Of a stretch of 64,000 nt of DNA, positions 27,216 to 36,073 are shown one piece after another. The translations under genes and the position numbers were made by a program. The stretch comes from TMED23 sp964639965. GTDB lineage: Bacteria > Pseudomonadota > Alphaproteobacteria > Rhodospirillales > UBA2165. Location: assembly GCA_964639965.1 (NCBI GenBank), contig CAZXGI010000005.1, positions 8,524-72,523 on the forward strand. Reading direction: 5' to 3'. Positions within the stretch are counted from its first letter, which is position 1; every line of letters starts with the position of its first letter. Below the pieces are notes generated by a model. That model worked only from the letters and a program-made list of their open reading frames with translations. It was not told the origin of the DNA and searched no databases.

Positions 27216-28280
27216 ATGTTTTTTAAATGTTCTCACCGTGCGCCAGATGATGATCAAAAAAGTGGAAAAATTATCTCTAACGGATCTTCATCTAAAGTTG
27301 TGGATATCCATTGTCATAGGGAATGTGCTCCAGCAGCTGAAATGATGAAGGCTGAGGCAGAGCGTGTTGGTTTTGGTGCCCTTTCCTTCGGCAGCAAACT
27401 TACAAAAGAAGTTAACCAACAACAACTGATTGATATTAAGCCCAAAATGGAGTCTTTGGATGAACGGATTGCCGATATGGATAGAATGGGTGTTGATGTT
27501 CAAGCAGTTTCAATATCCCCTTATCAATATTATTATTGGTCTGAACCGGAAGTTGGATGTGATGTATCTAAACTAATCAACAATGATCTTGCTGATGCTA
27601 TTAGCAAAAAACCAGATCGCTTAGTTGGTTTGGGTACAGTGCCGTTACAAAATACTGAAATGGCAATCGAGGAGCTCAAACGTTGTGTTAATGAACTTGG
27701 CTTTAGAGGTATCGAAATTAATAGCCAAATATCTGGTGAAGAAATATCATCTCCTCGTTTAGAACCTTTTTGGGCTATGGTTGAAGAGTTGGATATTGTC
27801 GTCTTTATTCATACGGCAGGGTTTAGCCATCCAGATCGTTTGAAGGACCATTATTTTATCAATTTGATTGGGCATCCAATAGAAGCAACTTTGGCCATTT
27901 CCCGACTTATTTTTGACGGTATTATGGAGAATCATCCAGGTCTCAAAATTGTTGTGGCACATGGGGGAGGATTTCTGCCAGCCTATTCTGGCCGTATGGA
28001 CCATGCTTACCGTGCTCGTAAAGATGTACGCGAAGGGCTTCCTGAATTACCGACTGATTATCTTAAGCGCTTTTATTTCGATACTATGGTGTTTGAACCC
28101 GATCAATTAAAATATTTAATTGAAAAGTTTGGTCCAGATCATATCCTTCTTGGAACAGATTATCCTTATGATATGGGTGAACATGATCCTCTTGCCTTAA
28201 TAAATAAGGTTGAAGGATTAAATGAGTTTGATTGTTCATCGATTTGTGGTGGTAATGCGCAGAAGCTCTTGAAGATCTAA
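27216..28280 (+). CDS. ACMSD-type amidohydrolase (putative decarboxylase)
   Basis: The 354-residue protein belongs to the amidohydrolase-2 group that includes ACMSD, gamma-resorcylate and 5-carboxyvanillate decarboxylases. It has the metal pair in DIHCH (H32, H34), a histidine in VFIHTAGFSHP, one in VVAHGGGFLPAYSGR, and the aspartate in LLGTDYPYD. These enzymes remove a carboxyl group from an aromatic or muconate compound, or hydrolyse a ring-derived bond. AAGGAG precedes the ATG. It lies 149 bp after the dehalogenase on the same strand, which suggests they act on one aromatic acid. The exact reaction is not determined. Confidence 0.8.
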   Translation: MFFKCSHRAPDDDQKSGKIISNGSSSKVVDIHCHRECAPAAEMMKAEAERVGFGALSFGSKLTKEVNQQQLIDIKPKMESLDERIADMDRMGVDVQAVSISPYQYYYWSEPEVGCDVSKLINNDLADAISKKPDRLVGLGTVPLQNTEMAIEELKRCVNELGFRGIEINSQISGEEISSPRLEPFWAMVEELDIVVFIHTAGFSHPDRLKDHYFINLIGHPIEATLAISRLIFDGIMENHPGLKIVVAHGGGFLPAYSGRMDHAYRARKDVREGLPELPTDYLKRFYFDTMVFEPDQLKYLIEKFGPDHILLGTDYPYDMGEHDPLALINKVEGLNEFDCSSICGGNAQKLLKI

Positions 28281-28332
28281 TATTCGATATGTAGCAGAAT
28301 TTTTTCAAGATCAATAGCGGGGGCCGTAGCAA

Positions 28333-29133
28333 TCAATCTCTGGGTTCAGAAATACTAGATGGGTCTGTTGTGGTTAATCTTGAAGCTCTGGCTTCTTGTT
28401 TTTTGAAAGATTTTAAGCCGAAAGGGAATGAAATTATATAGAATATTAGAATGATTGTTAGGGTTAGCCATGGAGCGCTTACAGCTAAAGCTGCAACCAA
28501 TCCTGCAGCTAGCATTGTTAAGAGAATAAATCTATGCTGTATGCGTAACGTTTTGAATGAGTAGGTTGGAAGCTGGCTCACTAAAAGACCTGAGACAACA
28601 AGAATAAAAATAGCGACGAAAAATGGCTCTTTTACTATGTCTGCTTTAGTTTGGAATGAGATAATCATAGGTAATAGTACGAGGCCAGCTCCCGCGGGTA
28701 CAGGCACCCCGGTAAAGTAGTTTTTGGTCCAATTTGGAGGCTCAGGTTTATCAATATTAGTATTAAATCTAGCAAGCCTAAGTGCGCAGCACACACAAAA
28801 TAATAGCACTAGGACCCATCCCCATTGCCCAGCAGTTTTCATAGTCCAGAGATAAAGTAACAATGCAGGTGCCACGCCGAAGCAAATAAAATCTGATAAG
28901 CTATCCAGCTCTGCGCCAAATTTGCTAGTACCGCGAAGAGCGCGGGCGATCCGGCCATCCAAAGAATCTAAAATAGCTGCAATAGTGAGGGAAAGAATTG
29001 CAGGTTCCCACTTTTCATCCAAACCAAATCGCATAGCTGTCATTCCGGCACAGAGAGCCAGCATGGTTAAAATATTTGGAATCATTGTATTAAAGGAAAG
29101 GCCTTTTAATCGTCTACGTCTTTTATGAAACAT
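28333..29133 (-). CDS. pssA: CDP-diacylglycerol-serine O-phosphatidyltransferase
   Basis: The 266-residue integral membrane enzyme makes phosphatidylserine. The CDP-alcohol phosphotransferase motif is complete: D-x2-D-G-x2-A-R followed by G-x3-D-x3-D (DSLDGRIARALRGTSKFGAELDSLSD). About seven membrane segments follow. It begins one base after the psd stop codon, forming the usual psd-pssA pair for phosphatidylethanolamine synthesis. Confidence 0.94.
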   Translation of the reverse strand: MFHKRRRRLKGLSFNTMIPNILTMLALCAGMTAMRFGLDEKWEPAILSLTIAAILDSLDGRIARALRGTSKFGAELDSLSDFICFGVAPALLLYLWTMKTAGQWGWVLVLLFCVCCALRLARFNTNIDKPEPPNWTKNYFTGVPVPAGAGLVLLPMIISFQTKADIVKEPFFVAIFILVVSGLLVSQLPTYSFKTLRIQHRFILLTMLAAGLVAALAVSAPWLTLTIILIFYIISFPFGLKSFKKQEARASRLTTTDPSSISEPRD

Positions 29134-29820
29134 TTATCTAATTTCTCCGCTTCTAGACGGTTCCTTGAGTTCAAAATCTGCTATCACTGTTTCTCCAGCG
29201 AAGGCTCTCTGTCCTGCGACTACTAGAATAGGAACTTGTTTTGGTAAGTATATGTCTACCCTACTACCAAATCTAATAAGGCCAAAACGCTGGCCAGTTT
29301 CGACCATTTCGTCTTCCTTTATATCGCATTTAATTCGTCTGGCAATAAGGCCTGCTATTTGCACGAATGCTATTTCCGTTTTATTTGGTAGGGTTAGGCG
29401 AATGCTTTGACGTTCATTTAATTCACTCGCTTTATCTAGAGAGGCATTAAAAAATTTCCCTGGTCGGTATGATAATTTTGAAATTTCACCCCCAATTGGG
29501 ATCCGGTTTACATGAACATCAAAAACGTTCATGAATATTGCTATTCTGTTTAAAGAGTCGTTACCCATTTCTAACTCAGCCGGTGGAATAGATTCCTCGA
29601 TAGTTTGAACTAATCCGTCTGCAGGGCTTATCACAAGACCTTCACGTGTTGGAGTGATGCGCTTAGGATCCCGAAAGAAATATGTGCACCATGCTGTTAT
29701 TATTAAACCAATCCAGCTAAATAGTTCGCTAAAATATGCAGCAACGACAGTTATTGCGAAAAATATTGCAATAAATGGCCAGCCAGCGCGATTAATCGGA
29801 ACAAAAATGGACTTTAACAA
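29134..29820 (-). CDS. psd: Phosphatidylserine decarboxylase proenzyme
   Basis: The 228-residue protein converts phosphatidylserine to phosphatidylethanolamine. The self-cleavage site is the GS in LIRFGSRVDIYLP near residue 190, where the serine becomes the pyruvoyl group; the short length marks the PSD-A type of alphaproteobacteria. An N-terminal pair of hydrophobic stretches anchors it in the membrane. The conserved FMNVFDVHVNR segment carries the catalytic histidine. It leads the psd-pssA operon. Confidence 0.94.
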   Translation of the reverse strand: MLKSIFVPINRAGWPFIAIFFAITVVAAYFSELFSWIGLIITAWCTYFFRDPKRITPTREGLVISPADGLVQTIEESIPPAELEMGNDSLNRIAIFMNVFDVHVNRIPIGGEISKLSYRPGKFFNASLDKASELNERQSIRLTLPNKTEIAFVQIAGLIARRIKCDIKEDEMVETGQRFGLIRFGSRVDIYLPKQVPILVVAGQRAFAGETVIADFELKEPSRSGEIR

Positions 29821-30136
29821 ATTATAACCCTTAAATTTTTTCAGTTTAACTACTTAAAAGTAATATTCATTGGAGTATTTTTGATGGTTTGTGATTCGAA
29901 AAGTTTATCAATATTCAAATTTTTTATGTTGTAGCCGGGAATTACAGCCCTCGTCAAACAATGGATTATTTTGGATTTGTTAATATTTTGGTTCATGGCA
30001 TAATATGATTCTCACTTAGTAAACTAATCAATACCTAAAATAAGAAAATTTGTTTAAAAGCGGATCCACGTTGCAACTTTTTTTGTTCGTTTCAGAACTA
30101 ACAAACAAATTTCGTATTATACGAATTATGTGGATT
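29821..30136. other. 316-bp gene-free stretch between psd and the LysM gene
   Basis: No gene is supported. A perfect palindrome TTCGTAT-T-ATACGAA occupies 30111-30125, 12 bp past the LysM gene's stop, and a TTTGTT/AACAAA inverted repeat lies near 30080-30103. The second is followed by A-rich sequence on the minus strand, so it is not a clear terminator. The psd promoter should lie here. Confidence 0.45.
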
Positions 30137-31153
30137 TCAGTTTTTCGGTGGGAGCGAGAAAACTTGGCCTGGGAAGATCATATCAGGATCCTTAATTTGA
30201 TCCTTGTTAGCTTCGTAAATAACCGTGTACCTTATCCCTGCGCCGTAAACTCTTCTTGCTATTCGCCATAAGCTACGACCAGATTCTACTACAATTAACG
30301 TTCCTGGTTTTATTCCCGTGAGAGGTGTGGACCTAGAAAATACCACTTCTACCCTCGATTTGACACGTCCATTTTTATCAACATGATCTGCACGAACAGT
30401 ATATTTCCCTTGTTCTATTTTCTGCTTTGGAGTTTGATTCCATAACCCTCGATAATTTGTGACACTGCTCCCAATAAATTTTTCGTTAAGGTAAAGGTTA
30501 ATGATAGAATTAGCAGGAGCTTTGCCTGTTACATCTAACTTGCCGAGGTCATCGTAATCGACCGAGTCTATAGTGACCGCCGTGGATGATTTTGTACTTG
30601 GCTTTTGCAGAACTTCTATATGATTCTCTGGATCCTTAGGAATTTTTATTGCTAATGGCTGTTCCGGTTGATTTGTTTCTAACCCACTAATATTCTTACC
30701 TTTTTCCGGCACAACTATGATTAAATCAGCAGTCGATACTTTAATTAATCCTTCTGGACTTGTCATTTTTAACGAAAGCTTCCGGGTTCCAGCTGTTAGA
30801 GGTGATATAGGCACAAATACCCACTCACCACGTTTATCGGCAAAAACCTCACCAATTTTTTCCCCTTGGTCAAAAATTTCAACTTTGGATCCTGGAATGG
30901 CCCGTCCTGCCATGACAGAATCTCCTCCTGAAGTGACTCGAACAATATCAAAACTTGGTACAACAGTTTGATCGACTTCTGCTTCGTCTTTTTTTGATAC
31001 GGCAACTTTGGAATTTGTCTTCAGTTCAGCTTTTTTTTGAGTTGGCGTTTCAGTTGTTAAAACGTTTTGGGGCTTTTCCAATATAAAGTTCAGTAAAATA
31101 GCAAAAATAACGCAAGCGACACCGATCGTAGCCAAAATAACTGATTTACTCAC
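30137..31153 (-). CDS. LysM-domain membrane-anchored protein
   Basis: The 338-residue protein starts with one membrane segment (residues about 5-26), continues with a charged linker, two Ig-like beta domains (about 70-150 and 190-275), and ends with a LysM domain (about 285-336; GTLIVVESGRSLWRIARRVYG). The LysM would bind peptidoglycan. This layout is common in alphaproteobacterial envelope proteins of unknown role. The same strand carries the membrane protein upstream (31228-32085), 74 bp away. Confidence 0.82.
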   Translation of the reverse strand: MSKSVILATIGVACVIFAILLNFILEKPQNVLTTETPTQKKAELKTNSKVAVSKKDEAEVDQTVVPSFDIVRVTSGGDSVMAGRAIPGSKVEIFDQGEKIGEVFADKRGEWVFVPISPLTAGTRKLSLKMTSPEGLIKVSTADLIIVVPEKGKNISGLETNQPEQPLAIKIPKDPENHIEVLQKPSTKSSTAVTIDSVDYDDLGKLDVTGKAPANSIINLYLNEKFIGSSVTNYRGLWNQTPKQKIEQGKYTVRADHVDKNGRVKSRVEVVFSRSTPLTGIKPGTLIVVESGRSLWRIARRVYGAGIRYTVIYEANKDQIKDPDMIFPGQVFSLPPKN

Positions 31154-31227
31154 TTTTTATGTTTCCCTCCAATTAAGATTAGTAATTTGATTAAGAATAA
31201 TGTCAGGCCAGTGCATTGGCAATCCCG

Positions 31228-32085
31228 TCACTCCTGATTAATTGGGAATTCGATGGCGATCAAGGTAACTACTATGGCCAAGCTAAGAGGAAATAAGGTT
31301 AAAACTGCTAATTTTATAGAAGTTGGAATTGACCAGATTAGTTTTATATTCTTATGTACATATTGACAGGCGTAATCAGTGTAAAAGGCAAAGCCTAAGA
31401 TGATAAATGCAGGGATTAGAGGAGGCATTTGTTCAATTAATCGTATGGCTATCATATATAAACTACCACCTCCTGCTAAAAGGATACCATAACCGAAGTT
31501 AAGTCGCGACTTTGGCCAGGTACATACGTAAAATCCAGTCAATATAGCAAAAAGCCCAAAAGAAAGATCGCGGTCAACTGCAATACCGCTGATCCAAGCT
31601 ATAGCCCCTGATCCTGCAGACGCTATTATCAAAAGGAATATACTAATACTTGCGCCAAATTCTTTGTTTGTGGCAACACGCTGAAGGCCACCAGCAATAA
31701 CACACCAGCCAAGAAGAATGGGTAGAAACCAGAAATCAATGCCTCCTCGAAACCAGCAGGCGATACCGATTCCACTAATAAAAATAACTAAAATAGGTAC
31801 AGGGAATTTTCTTTCTTTGACAAAGTTAAAATCAAGTATGGCTCCGATCGCTAGTAAGCAGACCGTTGCTGAGAGGATACCACTGCTGTTAAATTCGGGT
31901 GGAAAATCTGGTGTGCCGAGGATAAATGCGCAAAACCAGGAAAAACTGATTCCAACAGATGCATTAGCCATGAAAAAACCCGATTTTTTTCGATCAATAA
32001 GATAAAGAAAGCCTGTGAGAATGATGGTTGCAATGAAAGATAGAGCCAAGGCCTGAATTATTAAAGTGTCTAAGAGTAAGGGCAT
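31228..32085 (-). CDS. Polytopic membrane protein, unknown
   Basis: The 285-residue protein is almost entirely hydrophobic, with eight to ten predicted membrane segments and few charged loops. I do not recognise a signature. A faint resemblance to polyprenyl-phosphate sugar-1-P transferases (an RKKSGFF loop after the first segments) is too weak to call. It may share a transcript with the LysM protein downstream. No catalytic motif was found. Confidence 0.6.
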   Translation of the reverse strand: MPLLLDTLIIQALALSFIATIILTGFLYLIDRKKSGFFMANASVGISFSWFCAFILGTPDFPPEFNSSGILSATVCLLAIGAILDFNFVKERKFPVPILVIFISGIGIACWFRGGIDFWFLPILLGWCVIAGGLQRVATNKEFGASISIFLLIIASAGSGAIAWISGIAVDRDLSFGLFAILTGFYVCTWPKSRLNFGYGILLAGGGSLYMIAIRLIEQMPPLIPAFIILGFAFYTDYACQYVHKNIKLIWSIPTSIKLAVLTLFPLSLAIVVTLIAIEFPINQE

Positions 32086-32360
32086 GTAACAAGCCTAAAA
32101 TGATCTAAAAATAAGCAGGGGAGATATTTAAATCTCTTTTGCTCATATTTAACTTGATTACAGCAATTATTAAACCAAAAGGTTTCAGGTTTATTTATTT
32201 TTTAAACAATATTTCGTAATTTGTTATTGCATAACGAGTATTTAACAAGATACTGGTTGATAATATCATCATTAGCATGAGACGTCTGATATATCCTAAT
32301 TGGGGGAATCAAGGAACAATTTATAAATTATTTCAAAATTTTTTTTAATGTTATACGAGA

Positions 32361-32957
32361 GTGAATCAAAATTTGAAAAATATAAAAGCGATTACCGTCT
32401 ATTGTGGATCCAAATCGGGCAAAAAAAAGGCTTATGCTGAAATAGCCCAGGAACTCGGTGGTGAAATTGCAAAAAGAGGTATCCAGCTAGTTTTTGGGGG
32501 CGGTCGGATTGGTTTGATGGGAGATGTTGCTAACCAGGTTTTGGCTAACGGTGGAAGAGTAACAGGGGTCATACCGCATTTTCTTGATGATCTTGAGGTA
32601 GCTCATACTGGTGTAACCGAATTAATTACCGTTAATAGTATGCATGAGCGCAAGCATATAATGTACGACAAGTCTGACGCCTTTGTCATTTTGCCAGGAG
32701 GGTTTGGCACTTTGGACGAATGCATGGAAATATTGACGTGGAAGCAACTTCAGATCCATGCTTTCCCAGTTATTATTTTGGATATAGATGGTTATTGGCA
32801 ATCACTTAGGATGCTTTTTAATGATATTGTTAATGGTGGTTTTGCTCATCCAAAATCGTTAGACTTATTTACGATAGTTGACAGTGTTAATGGTGTTTTT
32901 GAGGCCATCTCCGAGGCTCCAGAACCAGACCCTATCGTTTTGGATAGTCATTTTTAG
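32361..32957 (+). CDS. LOG-family cytokinin-riboside-phosphate phosphoribohydrolase-like protein
   Basis: The 198-residue protein carries the LOG signatures GGGRIGLMG near residue 46 and PGGFGTLDE near residue 113, with a Rossmann-like fold of TIGR00730 type. These enzymes hydrolyse nucleoside 5'-monophosphates to base and ribose 5-phosphate; in bacteria the natural substrate is often unknown. The start is a GTG at 32361 with only a weak ribosome site. An ATG at 32348 is out of frame. Confidence 0.9.
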   Translation: MNQNLKNIKAITVYCGSKSGKKKAYAEIAQELGGEIAKRGIQLVFGGGRIGLMGDVANQVLANGGRVTGVIPHFLDDLEVAHTGVTELITVNSMHERKHIMYDKSDAFVILPGGFGTLDECMEILTWKQLQIHAFPVIILDIDGYWQSLRMLFNDIVNGGFAHPKSLDLFTIVDSVNGVFEAISEAPEPDPIVLDSHF

Positions 32958-33015
32958 TATTCCACCTTATCCAGTCATGTCTTTTCACAAATAATGCGAA
33001 ATTTTTTCATTGTTG

Positions 33016-33043
33016 ATCCTCCCAGAAACGCATCCGGGAGGAT
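33016..33043. terminator. GC-rich hairpin between LOG gene and icd
   Basis: ATCCTCCC (33016-33023) pairs perfectly with GGGAGGAT (33036-33043) around a 12-base loop. It lies between two converging 3' ends, so it may end transcription of both. T-runs are poor, so strength is uncertain. Confidence 0.5.
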
Positions 33044-33077
33044 TTAAAGGTAAGGCTATACTAAAAATTAGCCTAGG

Positions 33078-35315
33078 CTATCCAACAATTTTGTTAAAGG
33101 TTTTGCTTGGGCGCATCGCAGCATTAATATTATCTTGCGGGGCGTGATAGTAACCACCTAGATTAACGGGGTTTCCTTGCGAAGCTGTTAACTCGTCCAC
33201 AATTTTCAATTCATTAGAGACAAGTTGTTCGGCAATTTTGCTGAAATACGCCTTCAAATCTAAATTTTCATTTTGAGCAGCAAGTGCTTGAGCCCAATAT
33301 TGGGCTATATAGAAATGGCTGCCTCGATTGTCAATTTCGCCAACTTTTCGGCTAGGGGACCTATTTTTATCCAAAACTTGCCCAATTGCCTGGTCAAGGG
33401 TTTTTGCTAATACGAGTGCTTTAGCGTTGTTCTTTTTTTCACTGAGGAACTCAAGTGAAGCTCCTAAAGCGCAGAATTCCCCCAATGAATCCCAACGCAG
33501 ATGCCCTTCTTCGGTAAACTGCTGAACGTGCTTAGGGGCAGATCCACCGGCGCCCGTTTCAAAAAGTCCCCCGCCATTTAAGAGGGGAACAATTGAAAGC
33601 ATTTTTGCGCTGGTTCCAACTTCTAAAATTGGGAATAGGTCGGTGAGATAATCCCGCAACACGTTACCAGTGATAGAAATGGTATCTTGGCCGTTTTTCA
33701 ATCGTTTCAGAGTAAACCGCGTAGCATCTATCAGCGACATGACCCGTATATCAACACTATTAGAGGCATACTTAGGCAGACATTTATCAACTTTCTTGAT
33801 CAATTCGGCATCGTGAGCACGGTTTTTATTTAGCCAGAAAATGGCCGGCACGCTAGTTTTACTCGCACGGTCAACCCCGAGTTTAATCCAGTTCTGGATG
33901 GCAGAATCTTCAGTTTGGCTCATCCGCCAAATATCATTTTCTTCAACGTTATGCTTGATAAGTACGGTTCCACCTGCGTCAACAACCCGAATTATTCCAT
34001 TTCCTGGCACTTTAAATGTTTGCGGGTGTGACCCATATTCTTCGGCTTTTCTTGCCATTAGACCAACGTTTGATACGCTACCCATTTCTGATGGATTAAA
34101 CGCGCCATGTTTTTTACAAAAATTGATTACTTCACCGTATATTCCAGCGTAGCTGCTATCTGGGATAACACATTTTGTGTCATGTTCTTTTCCATCGGCC
34201 CCCCAAGCTTTGCCACCAGCTCGAATAAGAGCGGGTAAAGACGCGTCAATGATAACATCACTGGGAACATGGAGGTTAGAAATACCGCGATCTGAATTTA
34301 CCATGTAGAGGTCTGGTTGTTCCTTCATACACATGTCAATATCGGCCTCAATGGCTAATCTTTGGTCAGTTGGGAGTGTTCGTAGTTTATTAAGAAGATC
34401 GCCAATTCCTAGGTCAGGATCAACTGAAAGTTTGGCAAAAATTTTTGCGTGCTTTTCAAACACATCACTTAAGTATGCGGAAACGGCATGGCCAAAGATG
34501 ATGGGATCCGATATCTTCATCATTGTCGCTTTGATGTGAAGAGAAAAGAGTGTGCCTCGTTCTTTTGCGTCTCTAATTTCTGAATCAAAGAATGACCTGA
34601 GTGTTTTAGCACTCATCATCGTTCCATCAATGATATCCCCTTCTTCAATTAGATGGTCCTCTTTTAATATTGTTGATCCGCCATTGATTTCAACAAACTC
34701 GATTTTTGCATTACCAGCAGAAGCACTCGAAACTGTAACGGATTTTTCATTTGAGCAGAAATCTCCACTGCTCATCGTTGATACATGGGTTTCGGAGTCG
34801 GATGCCCAAACGCCCATGCTGTGTGGATTCTTTTTTGCGAACTCTTTAACTGCTTTTGGCGCGCGCCTATCAGAGTTTCCTTCTCGGAGAACAGGGTTTA
34901 CCGCGCTGCCAAGTATCTTTCCATAGGTTTCTTTGGTGGTTTTTTCTTCATCACTTAACGGGTGTACTGGATATGACGGAATATTGTAGCCTTGACCTTG
35001 TAACTCGGCAATGGCGATGCTGAGCTGAGGGACAGAAGCGCTAATATTCGGTAGTTTAATTATGTTTGCGGTAGGATCTTTGACCAATTCGCCAAGTATT
35101 GCTAGATCGTCACTCTGTTTCTGTTCATCTGATAGTTTTTCGGGGAAATTTGCTATAATCCGCCCAGCTAAAGAAATATCCATAGTGCCAAATGCAATAC
35201 CGGCAGGTTTAGCAAAAAACTTAACAATTGGTAAGAATGACCCGCTGGCCAGTTCAGGTGCTTCGTCTACCTTGGTGTAGATAATATCTGGCTTTTTAGA
35301 GGATTGGTCCTTCAT
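33078..35315 (-). CDS. icd: Isocitrate dehydrogenase, monomeric NADP type
   Basis: The 745-residue enzyme oxidises isocitrate to 2-oxoglutarate with NADP+ in the TCA cycle. Length and sequence match the monomeric IDH-II family, including the N-terminal SKKPDIIYTKVDEAPELAS and the ETGAGGSAPKHVQQF region near the C-terminus. It stands alone, with a hairpin after its stop, and is divergent from rpmB across 351 bp. Confidence 0.97.
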   Translation of the reverse strand: MKDQSSKKPDIIYTKVDEAPELASGSFLPIVKFFAKPAGIAFGTMDISLAGRIIANFPEKLSDEQKQSDDLAILGELVKDPTANIIKLPNISASVPQLSIAIAELQGQGYNIPSYPVHPLSDEEKTTKETYGKILGSAVNPVLREGNSDRRAPKAVKEFAKKNPHSMGVWASDSETHVSTMSSGDFCSNEKSVTVSSASAGNAKIEFVEINGGSTILKEDHLIEEGDIIDGTMMSAKTLRSFFDSEIRDAKERGTLFSLHIKATMMKISDPIIFGHAVSAYLSDVFEKHAKIFAKLSVDPDLGIGDLLNKLRTLPTDQRLAIEADIDMCMKEQPDLYMVNSDRGISNLHVPSDVIIDASLPALIRAGGKAWGADGKEHDTKCVIPDSSYAGIYGEVINFCKKHGAFNPSEMGSVSNVGLMARKAEEYGSHPQTFKVPGNGIIRVVDAGGTVLIKHNVEENDIWRMSQTEDSAIQNWIKLGVDRASKTSVPAIFWLNKNRAHDAELIKKVDKCLPKYASNSVDIRVMSLIDATRFTLKRLKNGQDTISITGNVLRDYLTDLFPILEVGTSAKMLSIVPLLNGGGLFETGAGGSAPKHVQQFTEEGHLRWDSLGEFCALGASLEFLSEKKNNAKALVLAKTLDQAIGQVLDKNRSPSRKVGEIDNRGSHFYIAQYWAQALAAQNENLDLKAYFSKIAEQLVSNELKIVDELTASQGNPVNLGGYYHAPQDNINAAMRPSKTFNKIVG

Positions 35316-35666
35316 CGTAACTATTAACTCCTAAATTTCTCAACTAAAAGTTTTCTATTTTTGGCTGGCCGATTTAACATTTGATAATTTTATTCGTACG
35401 CATAAAGTAAAACAATTCCAGTAATACAACTATTTCAAAAAAAAGATATTTTGCCAGTCAAAGTCTTTCTTTGAGGTTAGAATTCAAGTACGAGGTTAAT
35501 ATTTATTTTCTAATGTATTCAATTTAAATATTCATTAAAGGGTCGTTATTATACGCTATGGTTTCAAATAGCTTGACTATCTTAAATTTGGGCCCTAAAA
35601 ATCCGCTCCAGTTCTAGTTGAGTATTTTGCCTTATTTATTTGAGGATGTTATAAAGGATTTTACCC
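35316..35666. other. 351-bp divergent promoter region between icd and rpmB
   Basis: No gene is seen. The region is AT-rich and should carry the promoters for both icd and rpmB. The rpmB side contains a TTGACT box (see separate entry). No riboswitch-like fold was identified by eye. Confidence 0.5.
35573..35601 (+). promoter_or_regulatory. Candidate sigma-70 promoter of rpmB
   Basis: TTGACT at 35573-35578 is followed after 17 bases by TAAAAA at 35596-35601. The -35 box and the spacing are good, the -10 box is weak. It is 65 bp upstream of the rpmB start. Confidence 0.35.
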
Positions 35667-35969
35667 ATGGCGCGTCGTTGTGATGTTACGGGAAAAGGTG
35701 TCCAGACAGGAAATAATGTCAGTCATGCGCATAATAAAACGCGACGTCGCTATTTGCCGAACGTGCAGAAAATGACTTTGTTTTCGGGTGCGATCGGTAA
35801 GGTTACGATAAAAATTACTGCAGATGCGCTGCGTTCTATTGAACATAAGGGGGGTATTGATTCGTATTTGCTTAATACCAGTAATTTAAAGCTAGCTCCA
35901 GAAGCAGTAAAGTTGAAAAAAAGAATTAAAAAAGCTATTGCGAGAAAAACAGCGTCAAAAGCGGCCTGA
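35667..35969 (+). CDS. rpmB: 50S ribosomal protein L28
   Basis: The 100-residue basic protein starts with ARRCDVTGKGVQTGNNVSHAHNKTRRR, the L28 signature. Alphaproteobacterial L28 is about 95-100 residues, longer than the 78 of E. coli. AAAGGA precedes the ATG and a terminator follows. Confidence 0.97.
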   Translation: MARRCDVTGKGVQTGNNVSHAHNKTRRRYLPNVQKMTLFSGAIGKVTIKITADALRSIEHKGGIDSYLLNTSNLKLAPEAVKLKKRIKKAIARKTASKAA

Positions 35970-35992
35970 ATATAATTAATAAAAATTTGTTG

Positions 35993-36018
35993 AACCCACT
36001 ATTTAGCGGGTTTTTTTT
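35993..36018 (+). terminator. Intrinsic terminator of rpmB
   Basis: AACCC (35993-35997) pairs with GGGTT (36008-36012), with a further CTA/TAG inner stem, followed by a run of eight T. It starts 24 bp after the rpmB stop. Confidence 0.85.
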
Positions 36019-36073
36019 GTTAAATGCTGAAATTTAGTTCTAATTATTAAAAATTATGATAACTTAAATAGGG

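Noticed and set aside
30080..30103. TTTGTT/AACAAA inverted repeat as terminator of the LysM gene
   Set aside because: On the minus strand the stem is followed by A-rich, not T-rich, sequence.
32110..32142. GAGAT/ATCTC hairpin followed by TTTT upstream of the LOG gene
   Set aside because: It would terminate plus-strand transcription, but no plus-strand gene precedes it.
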